Position numbers and translations under genes: made by a program
Notes under the pieces: model-generated
The model's input: only the letters and a program-made list of their open reading frames with translations
What the model was told of the DNA's origin: nothing
Database searches by the model: none
In this document: positions 34,901 to 46,977 of the stretch, piece after piece
How the letters are laid out: every line of letters begins with the position of its first letter
How positions within the stretch are numbered: the stretch's first letter is position 1
Assembly (NCBI GenBank): GCA_947069175.1
Contig: CAMTDV010000013.1
Span: 16,130,912-16,194,911, forward strand
Length of the DNA stretch: 64,000 nucleotides
Source: Scalesia atractyloides
Taxonomy: Eukaryota; Streptophyta; Magnoliopsida; Asterales; Asteraceae
Direction of reading: 5' to 3'

Positions 34901-37064
34901 GTATCACCTGCTTTTTAGAAATTTCGTCCCGAAATTTGAATGATGATATATTTGACTAAAAGAATGATGGTGTTTAGTTTGTCAGTTACTTGCTTAGAAA
35001 AATAAGGGTTTAAGTTTTTTTTTTTTTTTTTTTTCGAGGCTGGTAACGTTCCTTGTAAGGGTTAAGTACCCTGTTACAGGAATCGCTTTTTGTTGCCTAC
35101 TGTATGAGTATTGATAAGCAGGAATGATTCGCTAAAAATGATATCATGCATAAGCGTTTAGATACGTTTGGAAAAGTTTGGTTATATCCTAAGGCAAAAC
35201 TTCTAACACTACAATCTACATGGAAACATAAATAAAACACAACAGCTGATATTTGAACATAATTAAACACAACAGCTGATATTTGAACATAATTAAGCAC
35301 AACAGCTAATATTTGAACATAATTAAGCACAACAGCTAATATTTGAACATAATTAAGCACAACAGCTAATATTTGAATCCACATTCTAATAGCATATATG
35401 TTTGAATGGTGGAAGTTCCTCTCTCGTTTGTTATGATGGAGAGGTTAGTTTATGTAGAAATGAAACACAATCCAATCTCTTTAAATAGCAAGATGATATA
35501 AATTCCAACCAAGGCAATACTAAATCCTACATGGAACTTCTCATAACCACCTGATAATGCCTCTGATCCTTTGGCAAGAATACTTATATATAGGAAGTAC
35601 CAGCGGTGTATCCACCATATTCTTGCCAAATTTTCATTAGTTTTATCCATAAGTTATGATTGGTTACCAAGAAACTAATAAATCCTACATAGAACTTCTC
35701 ATAACCGTCCGATAATGCCTCTGATCCTTTGACAAGAATACTTATATATAGGAAGTACCAGCGGCTTATCCACCATATTCTTGTCAAATTTTCATTGGTT
35801 TTATCAGTGAATTATGATTAGTCCTATAACTCTACAACCAATACAACAAACATAAATTACTGAAATGAAATATATCTATGCGATCAAGGCTCAATCAAAC
35901 GGAGCCGATCGTATTGCATGTACTGAAAATGAAATGTCTGTGCGCTCAAGGCTCAATCAAACGGAGCCGAACGTATTGAATGTACTGAAATTGAAATTGT
36001 CTGTGTGCTCAAGGCTCAATCAAACGGAGCCGAGCGTATTGCATGTACTGAAAATGAACAACTTAATCACACAATCAGCCTATGCATGGAACCTCTCATA
36101 ACCGCCTGATAATGCCTCCGATCATTTGACAAGAATACTTATATATAGGAAGTACCAGCGGCGTATCCACCATATTCTTGTTAAATTTTCATTGACTTTA
36201 TCCGCAAGTTATGATTAGTTCTATGCGACTCTACTACAAACACCACAACCACAAGATACTGATAATGAAAATGTATGTGCGCTCAAGGCTCAATCAAACG
36301 GAGCCGAACGTATTGAATGTACTGAAATTGAAATTGTCTGTGTGCTCAAGGCTCAATCAAACGGAGCCGAGCGTATTGCATGTACTGAAAATGAACAACT
36401 TAATCACACAAACAGCCTATGCATGGAACCTCTCATAACCGCCTGATAATGCCTCCGATCATTTGACAAGAATACTTATATATAGGAAGTACCAGCGGCG
36501 TATCCACCATATTCTTGTCAAATTTTCATTGACTTTATCCTCAAGTTATGATTAGTTCTATGAGACTCTACTACAAACACCACAACCACAAGATACTGAT
36601 AATGAAACTGTATGTGCGCTCAAGGCTCAATCAAACGGAGCCGAACGTATTGCATGAACTGGAAATGTAAATTGAACTGTGCGCTCAAGGCTCAATCAAA
36701 CGGAGCCGAGCGTATTGCATGTATTGAAATGTAAAATGAAATAACCGATCAAGGCTCAATCAAACGGAGCCGATCGTGCGGGCACGCCAAGATCAACCGC
36801 ATAATAAAATGGGGATCAAACTCAACCTCATGGATGGGGAGCTGCGGCCTCGGCAAATGCATATACTGAAAACAATATACAATAATAATCCTAACAGTCT
36901 ACACATGGAACCTCTCATAACCGCCAGATAATGCTTCTGATCCTTTGACAAGAATACTTATATATAGGAAGTACCAGCGGCGTATCCACCGTATTCTCGT
37001 CAAAGTTTCATTGGCTTTATCCTTAAGTTATGTTTGGTTCTATGTGATAAAGAAAAACATAAAA
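34901..37064 (-). repeat. E3 structured non-coding interior with hairpin and minisatellite repeats
   Basis: Polypurine tract and palindrome AAATTTCG-TCC-CGAAATTT (34919-34937), then a T-run at about 35017. A 30-bp unit with CACAACAGCTRATATTTGAA is repeated five times (about 35234-35380). Five long hairpins follow (35570-35630, 35728-35788, 36125-36185, 36462-36522, 36944-37004). At least eight GGCTCAATCAAACGGAGCC hairpins lie between 35880 and 36780. The block of about 337 bp at 36090-36430 repeats the next one. There is no coding potential; it is an expanded version of the E2 interior. Confidence 0.85.
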
Positions 37065-38450
37065 CTAAACGATAGGAGTTGAATCTGGATCTTCGGCGAA
37101 GAGGACTAGTTGGGTATCTTCGTTTGGGCCGTCATTATCTTCGACAGGATTGGCGTTGATATTGAAGACTCTTCCTCTTGCTGGTGGCATAGTGGTTGGG
37201 TTTTCTTGGTTTACTTGGTTAACTGGGTTTGATTGGGCTTGAGTGTTGATAACGTCAACCAATTGAGGGCATGTGTTTCTAAAGTGGGTAGGGTCGCCAC
37301 AATTGAAACAAGCTCGAGCATATGGGAACACGGGGTATTGGGGTTGATGGTAAGTTTGGGCCATGTTTTGAGTAGGGGAAGAGGTTTGGTTTTGAAAGGT
37401 GCGACAAACCTTGCTCAAATGACCATAGCGTCCACAAGTTGTACATAGTCGACAAGGTAAGGTAAGGGGATGGTGATAAAAACAGTTGTTGCATCGAGGG
37501 TGAGGTCCAAGATATGGTTTCTTATTTGGGTAAGCTGAGTCGGGTGCCACTTGGGTGATAGGGATAGCTCGGATGGGTATAGCGTGTAAAACTGGTTGAT
37601 TTCGTTGGGTGGCAGCGAAAAGTTGCCCGTCTCTTCTTCTCTTAGGATTGGGTTGAGAAGGGGATTCGGTTTGGGTGGAGTCGGAGGTTTCAGTCGATTC
37701 TTTATCCTTCTTCTTCTCCTCCTTGAAGTCTTTGTTTCGGATTCGATTCTCGGTGAGCTCTGTTGCTAGCTCCATTGCTGCTTCCAAAGTTGCAGGCTTG
37801 GTACTTATTATAGGGTCTTGAATCTTTGACGGAAGACCACGAATGTAGTGCTCGATCAAACGGTAGAGGGGAGTGAACATGTTGGGAACCATTTGATATA
37901 ACTCGAGGAATCTTTTGTTGTATGTGGTGTGGTCTCCTTCCTTTTGCTTCAATGAGTAAAATTCATCTTCTAATTTCTTGATTTCACTCCTTGGGCAAAA
38001 TCGTCTGGTCATGATTTCCTTCAATTCGTTCCAAGTTAAGGACATAGCATCGTCGACGCCTCGTTTGGCCTTCTCTGTATTCCACCAAGTAAGTGCTATC
38101 CCATATAATCGACCGGTAGCATATCGCACTTTGCGATCGTCAGGGCAATCGCAATTTAGGAAAGTGTTCTCCATTTCTTCAAACCAATGGAGGAGAGCGG
38201 TGACGCCTTCAGTCCCTTTGTATTTTGGAGGGTCGCATGATTTGAAGTGCTTGTAGGTGCATTTAGTGGTATTTGGGGGAGAGTTGATAATGTTTTGGTT
38301 TGCTTGATTGACAGGATTAGCGGTAAGTGCTTGTTGAACTTGGATTACAATGTTGGGTATTACGACAGCCATTTGTTGAGCGATTAAGGCAGCCATGCGA
38401 TCGCGGGCTTTACTTGCTCTCGTCTTCCTACGGGCGAGGTTAGAAGACAT
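37065..38450 (-). CDS. gag: E3 Gag, intact, 461 aa
   Basis: A capsid/nucleocapsid protein of the gag-only family, colinear with E2 Gag and differing by scattered substitutions and one extra residue in the proline-rich tail. It has the same WFEEMENTF and LTWWNTEK capsid motifs, the basic patch PKRRRDGQ, zinc knuckles CTTCGRYGHLSKVC (336-349) and CFNCGDPTHFRNTC (381-394), and the ending DPDSTPIV. An uninterrupted frame while E1 and E4 gag are broken suggests that this Gag has been maintained or is young. Confidence 0.94.
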   Translation of the reverse strand: MSSNLARRKTRASKARDRMAALIAQQMAVVIPNIVIQVQQALTANPVNQANQNIINSPPNTTKCTYKHFKSCDPPKYKGTEGVTALLHWFEEMENTFLNCDCPDDRKVRYATGRLYGIALTWWNTEKAKRGVDDAMSLTWNELKEIMTRRFCPRSEIKKLEDEFYSLKQKEGDHTTYNKRFLELYQMVPNMFTPLYRLIEHYIRGLPSKIQDPIISTKPATLEAAMELATELTENRIRNKDFKEEKKKDKESTETSDSTQTESPSQPNPKRRRDGQLFAATQRNQPVLHAIPIRAIPITQVAPDSAYPNKKPYLGPHPRCNNCFYHHPLTLPCRLCTTCGRYGHLSKVCRTFQNQTSSPTQNMAQTYHQPQYPVFPYARACFNCGDPTHFRNTCPQLVDVINTQAQSNPVNQVNQENPTTMPPARGRVFNINANPVEDNDGPNEDTQLVLFAEDPDSTPIV

Positions 38451-39235
38451 CTACAAGGAATACATGACAAGGGTATGAGTTGGATGTTTTTGGGTTCATG
38501 GGTCGCATTAGGAATGAACATTCATAAAATAATTATAAATAAATAAATCTACTACATCCATAGGATGTCTTGGGTTTTGCTCGCTGTTAGGCCCTACATG
38601 CCGCCATACTTTACCTGTGTAATCATGTGGGCCCCCATGAATACCGGTTTTTCATATGGTTCGCACGGGTTTGCCAGGTTGCGTACACAAAAACCCGGAG
38701 AAAATCGAGAAATATGTATACAACGTGTGATATTCGGAATGTGTCCAGGTGTAGACACGGTGACACCTCAAAGTAGGGTTAGTTCGAACGACGTTTGGTG
38801 TGGCATGCTTTGGCCTAATAGGTCCTTCGTACTCTCATCGTTGATCCCCAGGTAGGCAAACTGGTCCGTTATATTGGATTTATACGAATGCCAGCCTAGA
38901 CAGGACGTTCCGACTACCGGTACTTGTACCCTTCCAGTTACTACATGCACGTCGCAGAACTTACTTTGATGAGATTTGAAAATTGCACAAAATCTTTGGA
39001 TAATGAGAGTATGAAAATAAATTGAATACATGAACATCGATATATGTATAATGAATATGTATATATGTATAATGAATATGTATATAAGCATGTATGTTTG
39101 AACGTAAATGTAAACAAATATGAAACAAATAAATATCACAAGTTTGTATGTAACCACCTAATCAATTAAAATTTAGGCAGACTATAGTATAGGCTCTAAG
39201 GGTCTAATAACCTATCTTATATCCCTATAGTCATG
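38451..39235 (-). other. E3 leader between PBS and gag
   Basis: The conserved block at about 38741-38958 is shared with E1, E2 and E4. The palindrome GACTATAG...CTATAGTC spans 39180-39232. Confidence 0.72.
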
Positions 39236-39247
39236 GCTCTGATACCA
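39236..39247 (-). promoter_or_regulatory. E3 primer-binding site (initiator tRNA-Met)
   Basis: TGGTATCAGAGC on the minus strand, three bases from the 5' LTR. Confidence 0.95.
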
Positions 39248-40333
39248 ATCTGTCACACCCCGACCCGCAGCGGAAAAGGTGATCGGGGCATGATTGGGTT
39301 ATCATCAAAGCTCATGACATTTATTATGCGTTTCATATTCATTAATACAATTTAATGGAAATTTACAATAAATGTTACATCATGTTCTAACTATCAATCT
39401 AAGCTTCTTTGTTCTCTTCTAAGGCATATCCTATGTTTTCCTTGCTTCAACCTGTTCACCTGTATCATGTGTAAAAGGGTTTTTGGATCAACATAATGTT
39501 GGCGAGTGAATCTTATGGAAAACATTTGAACAAATTTATTTAAATTGATTATGAAATATGTGCACAACCAAACATGAGTAAAAATAGATGTGAACTTAAT
39601 CAACAATCATAAGATATTAAATGAAACACACATGAACAATAATGGATCATTTAGAGGCACGCGATGCTCAACTCGTCTCTCACGAGGAACTGAGGGGCCT
39701 AATGAATGAATTGCATAAACATGATAATATGAAAGACACAACTACAAACAATATAAACTCAATGATACACACATGAACAATAATGAATTTGATTTGAGGC
39801 ACGCGTTGTTCAACTCGTCTCCCACGAGGAACTGATGGGCTTAATGAATGAGTTTCATATAATTTGACAAAAGGAAATAAGTAATCACAACAATATAAAC
39901 AATCTAAGTTTAGGTCATGATGTGGTATGGCACAAGTTTAAATAAATAAGTTAATTATTTTCATAACACATGACACACCCCAAAACGTGTAATTTAAAAG
40001 GGGGAGTTGTAAGATTCACTCACAGTGGGTGCGTTCGGTTGATGATGTTGAATGCACGCGAAGTGGTTTTAACACGAGTGAGATTAACCTAGATAAATCG
40101 CATTATGGTTTGGTAAGTAAACGGATTTTATTAATCTATTTTAGTAGGATTGTTGGGTGTATTTTTGTGAGTTTAAGGCTATTTTCTAACCTTAAAAATG
40201 TTATTTTTAAGTATTTTTAATTGATTTTTAATTAAAATAATTAAATAAAAATAATAAAAAAATTTGATTTTTTTCTCTGACCGTTGACTGACCGTTGACC
40301 TGACCGTTGACCGGTTCGAGTCGGAATATAGGT

Positions 40334-40919
40334 GCGCTGAGTGAGGCTCGAACCCGAGACCTCCCGTACGCGTGCACGCAGCTCTACCAACTGAGCTACG
40401 TGTCTAACCCGTTATATATCTGATTTTAATTGTATATATATATTAATTATGTTAAACAGAAAATCATTTTATTTTAAAAAACAGTTTAAGCGAATCGGAC
40501 GGTGCACTCCACAGGTCTCGAACCCGGGACCTGTGGCTTAAACTAACACGCAGTCCACCGCTGGACTGTGTGTGGAACTTGATAACTTAACTGATTTTTA
40601 TTATACTTAAACACAAACTGTATATTTCCTTTTCTGTCTTATTTTTAAAAAATAGATAATTGTCCGAGTCGGTGCAATAGCCCGGACTCGAACTCGTGAC
40701 CTGTGATATAAACATACACACAGTCCACCGCTGGACTGTGTGTCTAACTTGGTTATTATTCCGGTTATTAATATACTTAACATATACCAGTATGACTCCG
40801 GTTCGGTTAATAAAAAAAAATCATTTTTATTAAGGCGACGTGTGAAACAGGATTCGAACTCGAGACGTTTGTATGATTAATGTGCACACAGTCCACCGCT
40901 GGACTGTGTGTCTAACCCG
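40334..40919 (-). other. Array of four tRNA-like modules in the E3 5' LTR
   Basis: The same four modules as in the 3' LTR with no changes noticed in the boxes, so hairpins and box motifs are preserved in both copies. Confidence 0.8.
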
Positions 40920-41617
40920 AGTAATAAGTTGATTTTAATTAAACTTATATGATACCGACTTCATCTTCTTCGCTGAGTTTTTAACCAGAATCGACAACAG
41001 AATGGTTCGAAGTTTTAATCGGTTTCTTAGTGTGTTTCAGTTCATCATGGTGAGATATAAGTGAAAAGAAAAAGAATTTAAGCGAAGAGGTATACCGACT
41101 GTCTTCCTCTGTTTTCCGGCAGAACTCCGGCGACAGCAATAGGCTCCGGCGACGAGTGTCTTGCAGTGGAGAAACTCCAGAAAGCTTACAAAAGGTGTGT
41201 GGGTGACTTCGGTATAAGCTTAGAAGGTTCAATAAGGCTCGGAAATGGAGAAACCGGTTTTCCGGCGACAAACAGAAAGATTCCGGCGAGTGGATTTTTG
41301 CCGAGAAAAGGTGTGGTTTTGAGCGAAAAGGTTTGCAGAAGTTCAAGGTGGTCTTTATTGGGCAAATCGTCGAAGAACCTGGTCTGATTTCCGACTGTAT
41401 TCATCGGTTATAAAAACTCCGGCGGTTATAGAAGGTGTCGCGGACTCAGACGTCGGTTATAACCGATGTCTTAGTAATGGTTTACGTTATAACGTAAGTT
41501 GTCGTTAAGACTCGCGAGATTTCCGGGATTTCCGACGACTGAACTATTGGGCGCCGGTTTTGAATTCGTAACGTCATGATATCAATTAAATGATTCTATT
41601 ATTTAACAAATAACATC

Positions 41618-41694
41618 AGTGGCGCAGTGGTTTGTGTGTTGTGTGCTAAGACGTTTGTTGAACCGGTACTGACCCGGGTTCGAAACCCGGCAGG
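41618..41694 (+). other. Opposite-strand tRNA-like module with perfect T-arm
   Basis: GTGGCGCAGTGG as A-box-like part and CCGGG-TTCGAAA-CCCGG as a perfect 5-bp, 7-base-loop T-arm. This is the best preserved of the Leu/Ser-like modules. TTTTT lies about 10 bases downstream. Confidence 0.7.
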
Positions 41695-41878
41695 AACAAA
41701 ATATTTTTATTTTCTTATTTTTGACAGTTTTTCAAAAACTAATTATATATTCCCGTATAATAATTGATTATGCATCGTTTAAAATTATTTTGGGCATTTA
41801 ATTCGCAACGAAATTTTGACTGACGGTTCGGTTGATAAACGGAGCGGGTTTGGTAAATCCGTTTTGACGGATGTTACA

Positions 41879-42274
41879 TTTCAGTTGCAGGTCCTCCCGC
41901 TCGGTAGTTGGATATATGTATCATGCTATGCGGAATCTGATACAATGTGTGTGTGTGGTCTAGTGGTGTTGGTGGTGTGTGTGCAACCGAGGGAACCCAG
42001 ATTCGATCTCGGTTCACCCCTTTTATTTTAAAACTGTTTTTCTTTAACTGTTTTTATTACCTTTTTTAGTTATTATAAGTAATTATTAATTAGTTGATTT
42101 ATTTTATAAATTAATGGATTATATTATATTATCTCTTTAAACTTTATTTATTAATTTATTTTTAAACATTAAATTTCATCATTATATAAATAAATAACTA
42201 AACGACAAAAACAAATATTCGTTGATTGATGAATTGGGTCGGGTTTTTGAAACCTGATTTACACAAATGTTACA
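41879..42274 (-). repeat. E4 3' LTR, right piece
   Basis: It ends the 3' LTR at GTTACA before the polypurine tract. Its first 240 bases duplicate 32032-32268, including another tRNA-Gly-like module (about 41947-42021) with two changes in the T-arm. Confidence 0.88.
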
Positions 42275-42308
42275 GTATCCCCTACTTTTAGAAATCCCGC
42301 CCCGAAAT

Positions 42309-45300
42309 TTAAGTAGTAGTTGTAACCGGAAAGAGATGCGGGTACTTTTCGCACATTGAGTCTTCACGTTCCCAAGTAAACTCGGGTCCTCGTTTTGCCT
42401 CTCAACGCACCCTAACGATTGGAATACGACTTCGCCTTAAACGCTTTTCACCGAAATCCATGATTTCCACTGGTCTTTCAACGAAGTGCATTGATTCATC
42501 GACTTGAATATCTTCTAGAGGAATATGGAGGTTTTCGTCGGCGAGGCACTTTTCAAGTTTGATACGTGGAACGTGGGATGTATTCTGTTGAGTTTTTCTG
42601 GTAGGTCAAGCTTGTATGCTACAGGACCTACTCTTTCGAGTATCTTGAAAGGTCCTACGTAGCGTGGTGCTAGCTTGCCCTTTTGGCCGAACCGAACCAC
42701 TCCCTTCCACGGTGATACTTTCAAAAGTACTTGATCCCCAACGCAAAACTCCAAAGGCTTCCGTCGTTAACTCTTTTGACGACTTTGAGCCACTAGAAGA
42801 TTGTTTCAAATTTGAAGGATTTTGTCGGTTGTTTCTTGAATCAACTCAGGTCCGGTGATTTGCGCTTCACCAATTTCGTGCCAACATACTGGGGATCAGC
42901 ATTTACGCCCATATAAAGCTTCAAAGGGAGCCATACCGATACTTGAATGATAGCTATTGTCATACGAAAACTCGACTAACGGTAGGTGAGTGTCCCAATT
43001 ACCTTTGAAGTCTATGACACACGCTCGTAGCATGTCTTCAAGGGTTTGGATGGTGTGCTCAGATTGACCATCAGTTTGAGGGTGAAAGGCGGTTCTGAGG
43101 TCTAAGCGTGTACCCATAGCGGACTGTACGGCTTGCCATGTTCGTGAAGTGAAACGACCATCTCGGTCTGAAATGATGCTTAACGGTACACCTTGACGGC
43201 TTACGATCTCCCTGATGTAGATACGAGCTAACTTCTCGTTCTTGAAGTCCTCGCGAATTGGAATGAAGTGAGCTGATTTTGTAAGACGGTCGATGATTAC
43301 CCATACGGTATCATACCCACTGGAGGTGCGAGGTAACCCGGTAACGAAGTCCATGGTTATGTTTTCCCACTTCCATATAGGTATCTCGGGTTGGACAAGA
43401 AGTCCTGAAGGTCTTTGATGTTCAGCTTTCACTTTGGAGCATGTAAGGCACTTGGAAACAAAAACAGCGATGTCCTTCTTCATACCAGGCCACCAGTAGG
43501 TGTATTGTAGGTCTTGATACATCTTATCGGCTTCTGGATGTACAGAGTATCGTGTTTTGTGTGCCTCATTCATGAGGAAATCACGAAGATTGTTGCGATC
43601 GGGAATCCAAATACGGTTTAAATAGTAAAGAATACTATCGGATTTGGTTTCGATTTTGAGTTCCGCTCCACAAGACAGCTCATCGTGCACGTCATTTTCC
43701 GTTACGGAAGTATGTTGAGCTGCCCGAATTCGATCTTTGATATCGGTTACAATTTGAGAACATAGAAGATGAATGGAATTCGCATAACCCTTTCGACTGA
43801 GTGCATCAGTCACAACGTTTGCCTTGCCAGGATGATATCGAATCTCACAGTCGTAAATATTGAGAAGTTCGACCCATCGTCGTTGCCTCATGTTCAACTC
43901 TTTTTGATTGAAGATATGTTGGAGACTCTTGTGGTCAGTGTATATTTCACACTTGGTACCATAGAGATAATGTCTCCATATCTTTAGAGCGAACACGCCT
44001 GCTCCAAGTTCTAGGTCGTGGGTGGTGTAATTCTTCTCATGCACTTTGAGTTGCCTAGAGGCATAGGCTATCACCTTTCCTCTTTGCATCAGAATACAGC
44101 CTAAACCTTGCCCTGACGCGTCGCAATAGACCACAAAGTCTTCGCGTCCCTCAGGGAGTGTAAGGATAGGTGCATCACAAAGCTTTTGCTTCAAAGTTTG
44201 GAAAGACTCCTCTTGCTTGGGTCCCCAAATAAAGGGTTTTCCCTTGTGAGTCAAGGCCGTGAGTGGAACGGCGATACGAGAGAAATTGGAATTGAAGCGT
44301 CGATAATAACCAGCCAAGCCAAGAAATGACCTAACTTCGGTAGGGGTACGTGGCGCTTGCCATTCTTGTACTGCCTTGATTTTCGAGGGATCGACATGAA
44401 TCCCTTTGTCATTAATGACATGATCAAGAAATTGTACCTCTCTTAACCAGAATTCGCATTTTGAGAACTTAGCGTAAAGCTTTTCAGTCCTCAAGAGTGT
44501 AAGAATAAGTCGAAGGTGCCGCTCATGATCGGATTCTGACTTGGAGTAGATAAGGATGTCATCGATGAAGACTATGACAAAACGGTCGAGATAGGGTTTG
44601 CATACCCTATTCATCAAATCCATGAAGACAACGGGGGCGTTGGTTAATCCGAAAGGCATAACCATGAACTCGTAATGACCATACGAGTTTGAAAGGCAGT
44701 TTTTGGAATATCTTCTTCGCGCATCCTAAGCTGATGATAACCAGAACGAAGGTCGATTTTGGAAAAACAGGTGGCGCCTTGAAGTTGGTCTAGCATGTCA
44801 TCAATACGAGGCAAATGATAGCGATTTTTAACAGTCAACTTGTTGAGTTCTCTATAATCAATGCACATGCGAAATGTCCCATCTTTCTTCTTCACAAAAA
44901 GAACAGGTGCACCCCAAGGCGACGAGCTAGGACGTATGAATCCCTTGTCAGTCAGCTCTTGCAACTGACTGGCCAACTCTTGCATTTCTAAGGGGGCTAA
45001 CCTATAAGGAGATTTTGCGACTGGTGTAGCACCAGGCACAAGATCGATTTGAAATTCGACTTCTCGCACAGAAGGAAGTCCTGAAACATCGTCGGGAAAA
45101 ACTTGAGGAAATTCTTTCACGATTGGAATATCTTCGAGCTTCCTTTCCTTGCCTTCCTTCTTGATAATGTGAGCTAGAAATGCGACGTAATCCTTGCGAA
45201 GATATCTTCGAGCTTGAAGGCATGACATCAATTTTTGCCCTTTCGAAGGAGTTTCTCCAAAGATACGTAGTGTCTGACCGTCGGTGAGAGGAATAGGAAT

Positions 45301-46977
45301 GAACTTTTCATGGCACACCACTTCAGCGTGATGCTGGCTAAGCCAGTCCATATCGATGATAACATCAAAACTTCTCAATTTCATAGGGATGAGGTCAATC
45401 GAGAAATCGTGATCATTTAGAGTAAGAGTACAATCACGTATAATAGAATTTAACGAAATGGGCTCTCCGTCAGGAACTTCCACCGTGATTGATTCATCGA
45501 GTCTAACACGAGGTAGGTCGAAAATAGATTCGAATTCTAAAGATACAAAGCTCTTATCCACACCAGTATCAAATAATATGGATGCATAACTACCATTTAC
45601 GAGAAACGTACCGTTGACCACATTGTTGTCAGCCCTTGCTTGGTTGGCGTTGATATTGAAAGCCCTTCCTCTAGCGGGTGGATGAGCTTGGTTAGCTTGA
45701 TTCACCGGGTTTGCTTGGGCTTGGGCATTGATGATGTTCACCAGGCATGGGCAAGTATTTCTGAAGTGGTTTGGATCACCACAGTTGAAGCAGGCTCTTA
45801 TGGGTTGGGTCATGGGGTAGTTGGGTTAGTAGTAAGGTTGGGCCATGGGTTGCGCAGGTGGTATAAGTAAGGGTTGTTGGGCTTGGCCCACCATTTGGTT
45901 TTGGGTTTGGGCTCGAGGCTGATTGCGGTTTGATCGTTGGAGTGTACGGCATGTTTGGATAGTGTAACCTGCACGGCCACAACTTGTGCAGTACTGGCAA
46001 GGGTTCTCAGGAGGGTGATGGTATTGGCAACGGTTACATTTTGGGTGTGGGCCAGTGTATGGCTTTTTGAATGGTGTGGTTGGATGGGCGACTTGGGTGA
46101 TTGGAGCAGCAGTGATGGGAGGGTTGGTTTGGGTGACGACAAAGTTCTTGCCTTTTTGCTTCCTCTTACTAGCAAACTTCGAGGATGAGCCTGATTGGGT
46201 TGGAGTTGGGGTTTCAACAGACGTTTTCTTCTTCTCATCTTTAAAATCGCCATTTCGAATGCGATTTTCAGTAAGTTCCGTAGCTAGCTCCATGGCAGCT
46301 TCGAGTGTTGTGGGAGAAGTGCTTAAAACCGAATCTTGGATTTTCGAGGGGAGGCCTCGAAGATAGTGCTCGATCAAGCGGTATAACGGAGTGAATAGGT
46401 TGGGAACCGTCTGGTTCAATTCGAGGAATCTCTTGTTGTACGAGGTGTGATCCCCTTCGTTTTGCTTTAGAGAATAGAATTCGTCTTCAAGCTTTTTGAT
46501 CTCGCTTCTAGGGCAGAAGCGTCTTGTCATTATTTCTTTTAATTCCTCCCATGATAAGGCCATGACATCTTCCACACCTCGCTTACCTTTTTCCGTGTTC
46601 CACCAGGTAAGGGCTACCCCAAACAAACGTCCAGTAGCGTAACGTACCTTGCGATCCTCATGACAGTCGCAATTGAGAAAGGTGTTTTCCATCTCCTCAA
46701 ACCAATGGAGGAGAGTGGTGACACCTTCAGTCCCTTCATATTTTTGGGGATCGCATGACTTGAAGTGTTTGTAGGTGCATTTAGTGGTTTTGGGTGGAGG
46801 GTTGGCGACGTTTTGGCCTTCTTGGTTCGGAGGGTTGCTGGGATTTGCGGTGAGAGCTTGTTGAACTTGTAGCACGATGTCAGGAAGTACCGCGACCATT
46901 TGTTGAGCAATTTGCGTGGCCAAGCGTTCGCTCGACTTTCCTGACCTTCTACCTCCTCGTAAGTGTCTAGCAGACAT
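42309..46977 (-). pseudogene. E4 gag-pol polyprotein, five visible lesions
   Basis: Gag starts at 46977. A C-to-T stop (CAA to TAA) near 45825 precedes the zinc knuckle CFNCGDPNHFRNTC. The protease motif reads DTGVDKSF, where E1 has DTGADKSF. RT is interrupted by a 1-base loss near 44683. The downstream frame (44665-42896) has FIDD, RNase H with YTDHKSLQ, and the integrase zinc region ending CLTCSKVK. The integrase catalytic residues appear in MDFVTGLP, SDRDGRF and QSEHTIQ. A TGC TGA stop lies in the integrase C-terminus near 42897. A small indel near 42765 precedes the chromodomain (VRVRW...GPEFTWERED), which ends at 42309. Family: chromovirus, Tekay/Del-like. Confidence 0.93.

Larger units (their letters stand above)
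32276..41878 (-). mobile_element. E3: gag-only gypsy element nested in the E4 3' LTR
   Basis: LTRs 32276-34900 and 39251-41878 flank an interior with PBS, leader and an intact gag but no pol. About fifteen LTR differences are visible by eye, so it is older than E2. The five bases before it (GCCAG) and after it (TTTCA) do not match. Instead about 240 bases of E4 LTR (32032-32268 and 41879-42120) occur on both sides. A simple integration does not explain this; recombination between two E3-type insertions is possible. Confidence 0.92.
39251..41878 (-). repeat. E3 5' LTR (2628 bp)
   Basis: A full copy of the E3 LTR. The sense tRNA-like modules are at about 40334-40410, 40501-40576, 40671-40751 and 40836-40919. 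The opposite-strand module is at 41618-41694. The predicted promoter TATAAAG of the other LTR reads CAATAAAG here (near 41353). Confidence 0.93.

Noticed and set aside
35880..36780. CRISPR array
   Set aside because: The repeats have hairpins, but the spacing is irregular, copies sit inside a plant retrotransposon, and no cas genes exist. The setting is eukaryotic.
37978..38256. Plus-strand open frames across gag (also at 20675-20953 and 46055-46366)
   Set aside because: They are the opposite strand of conserved Gag codons and recur wherever gag does. They have no features of their own.
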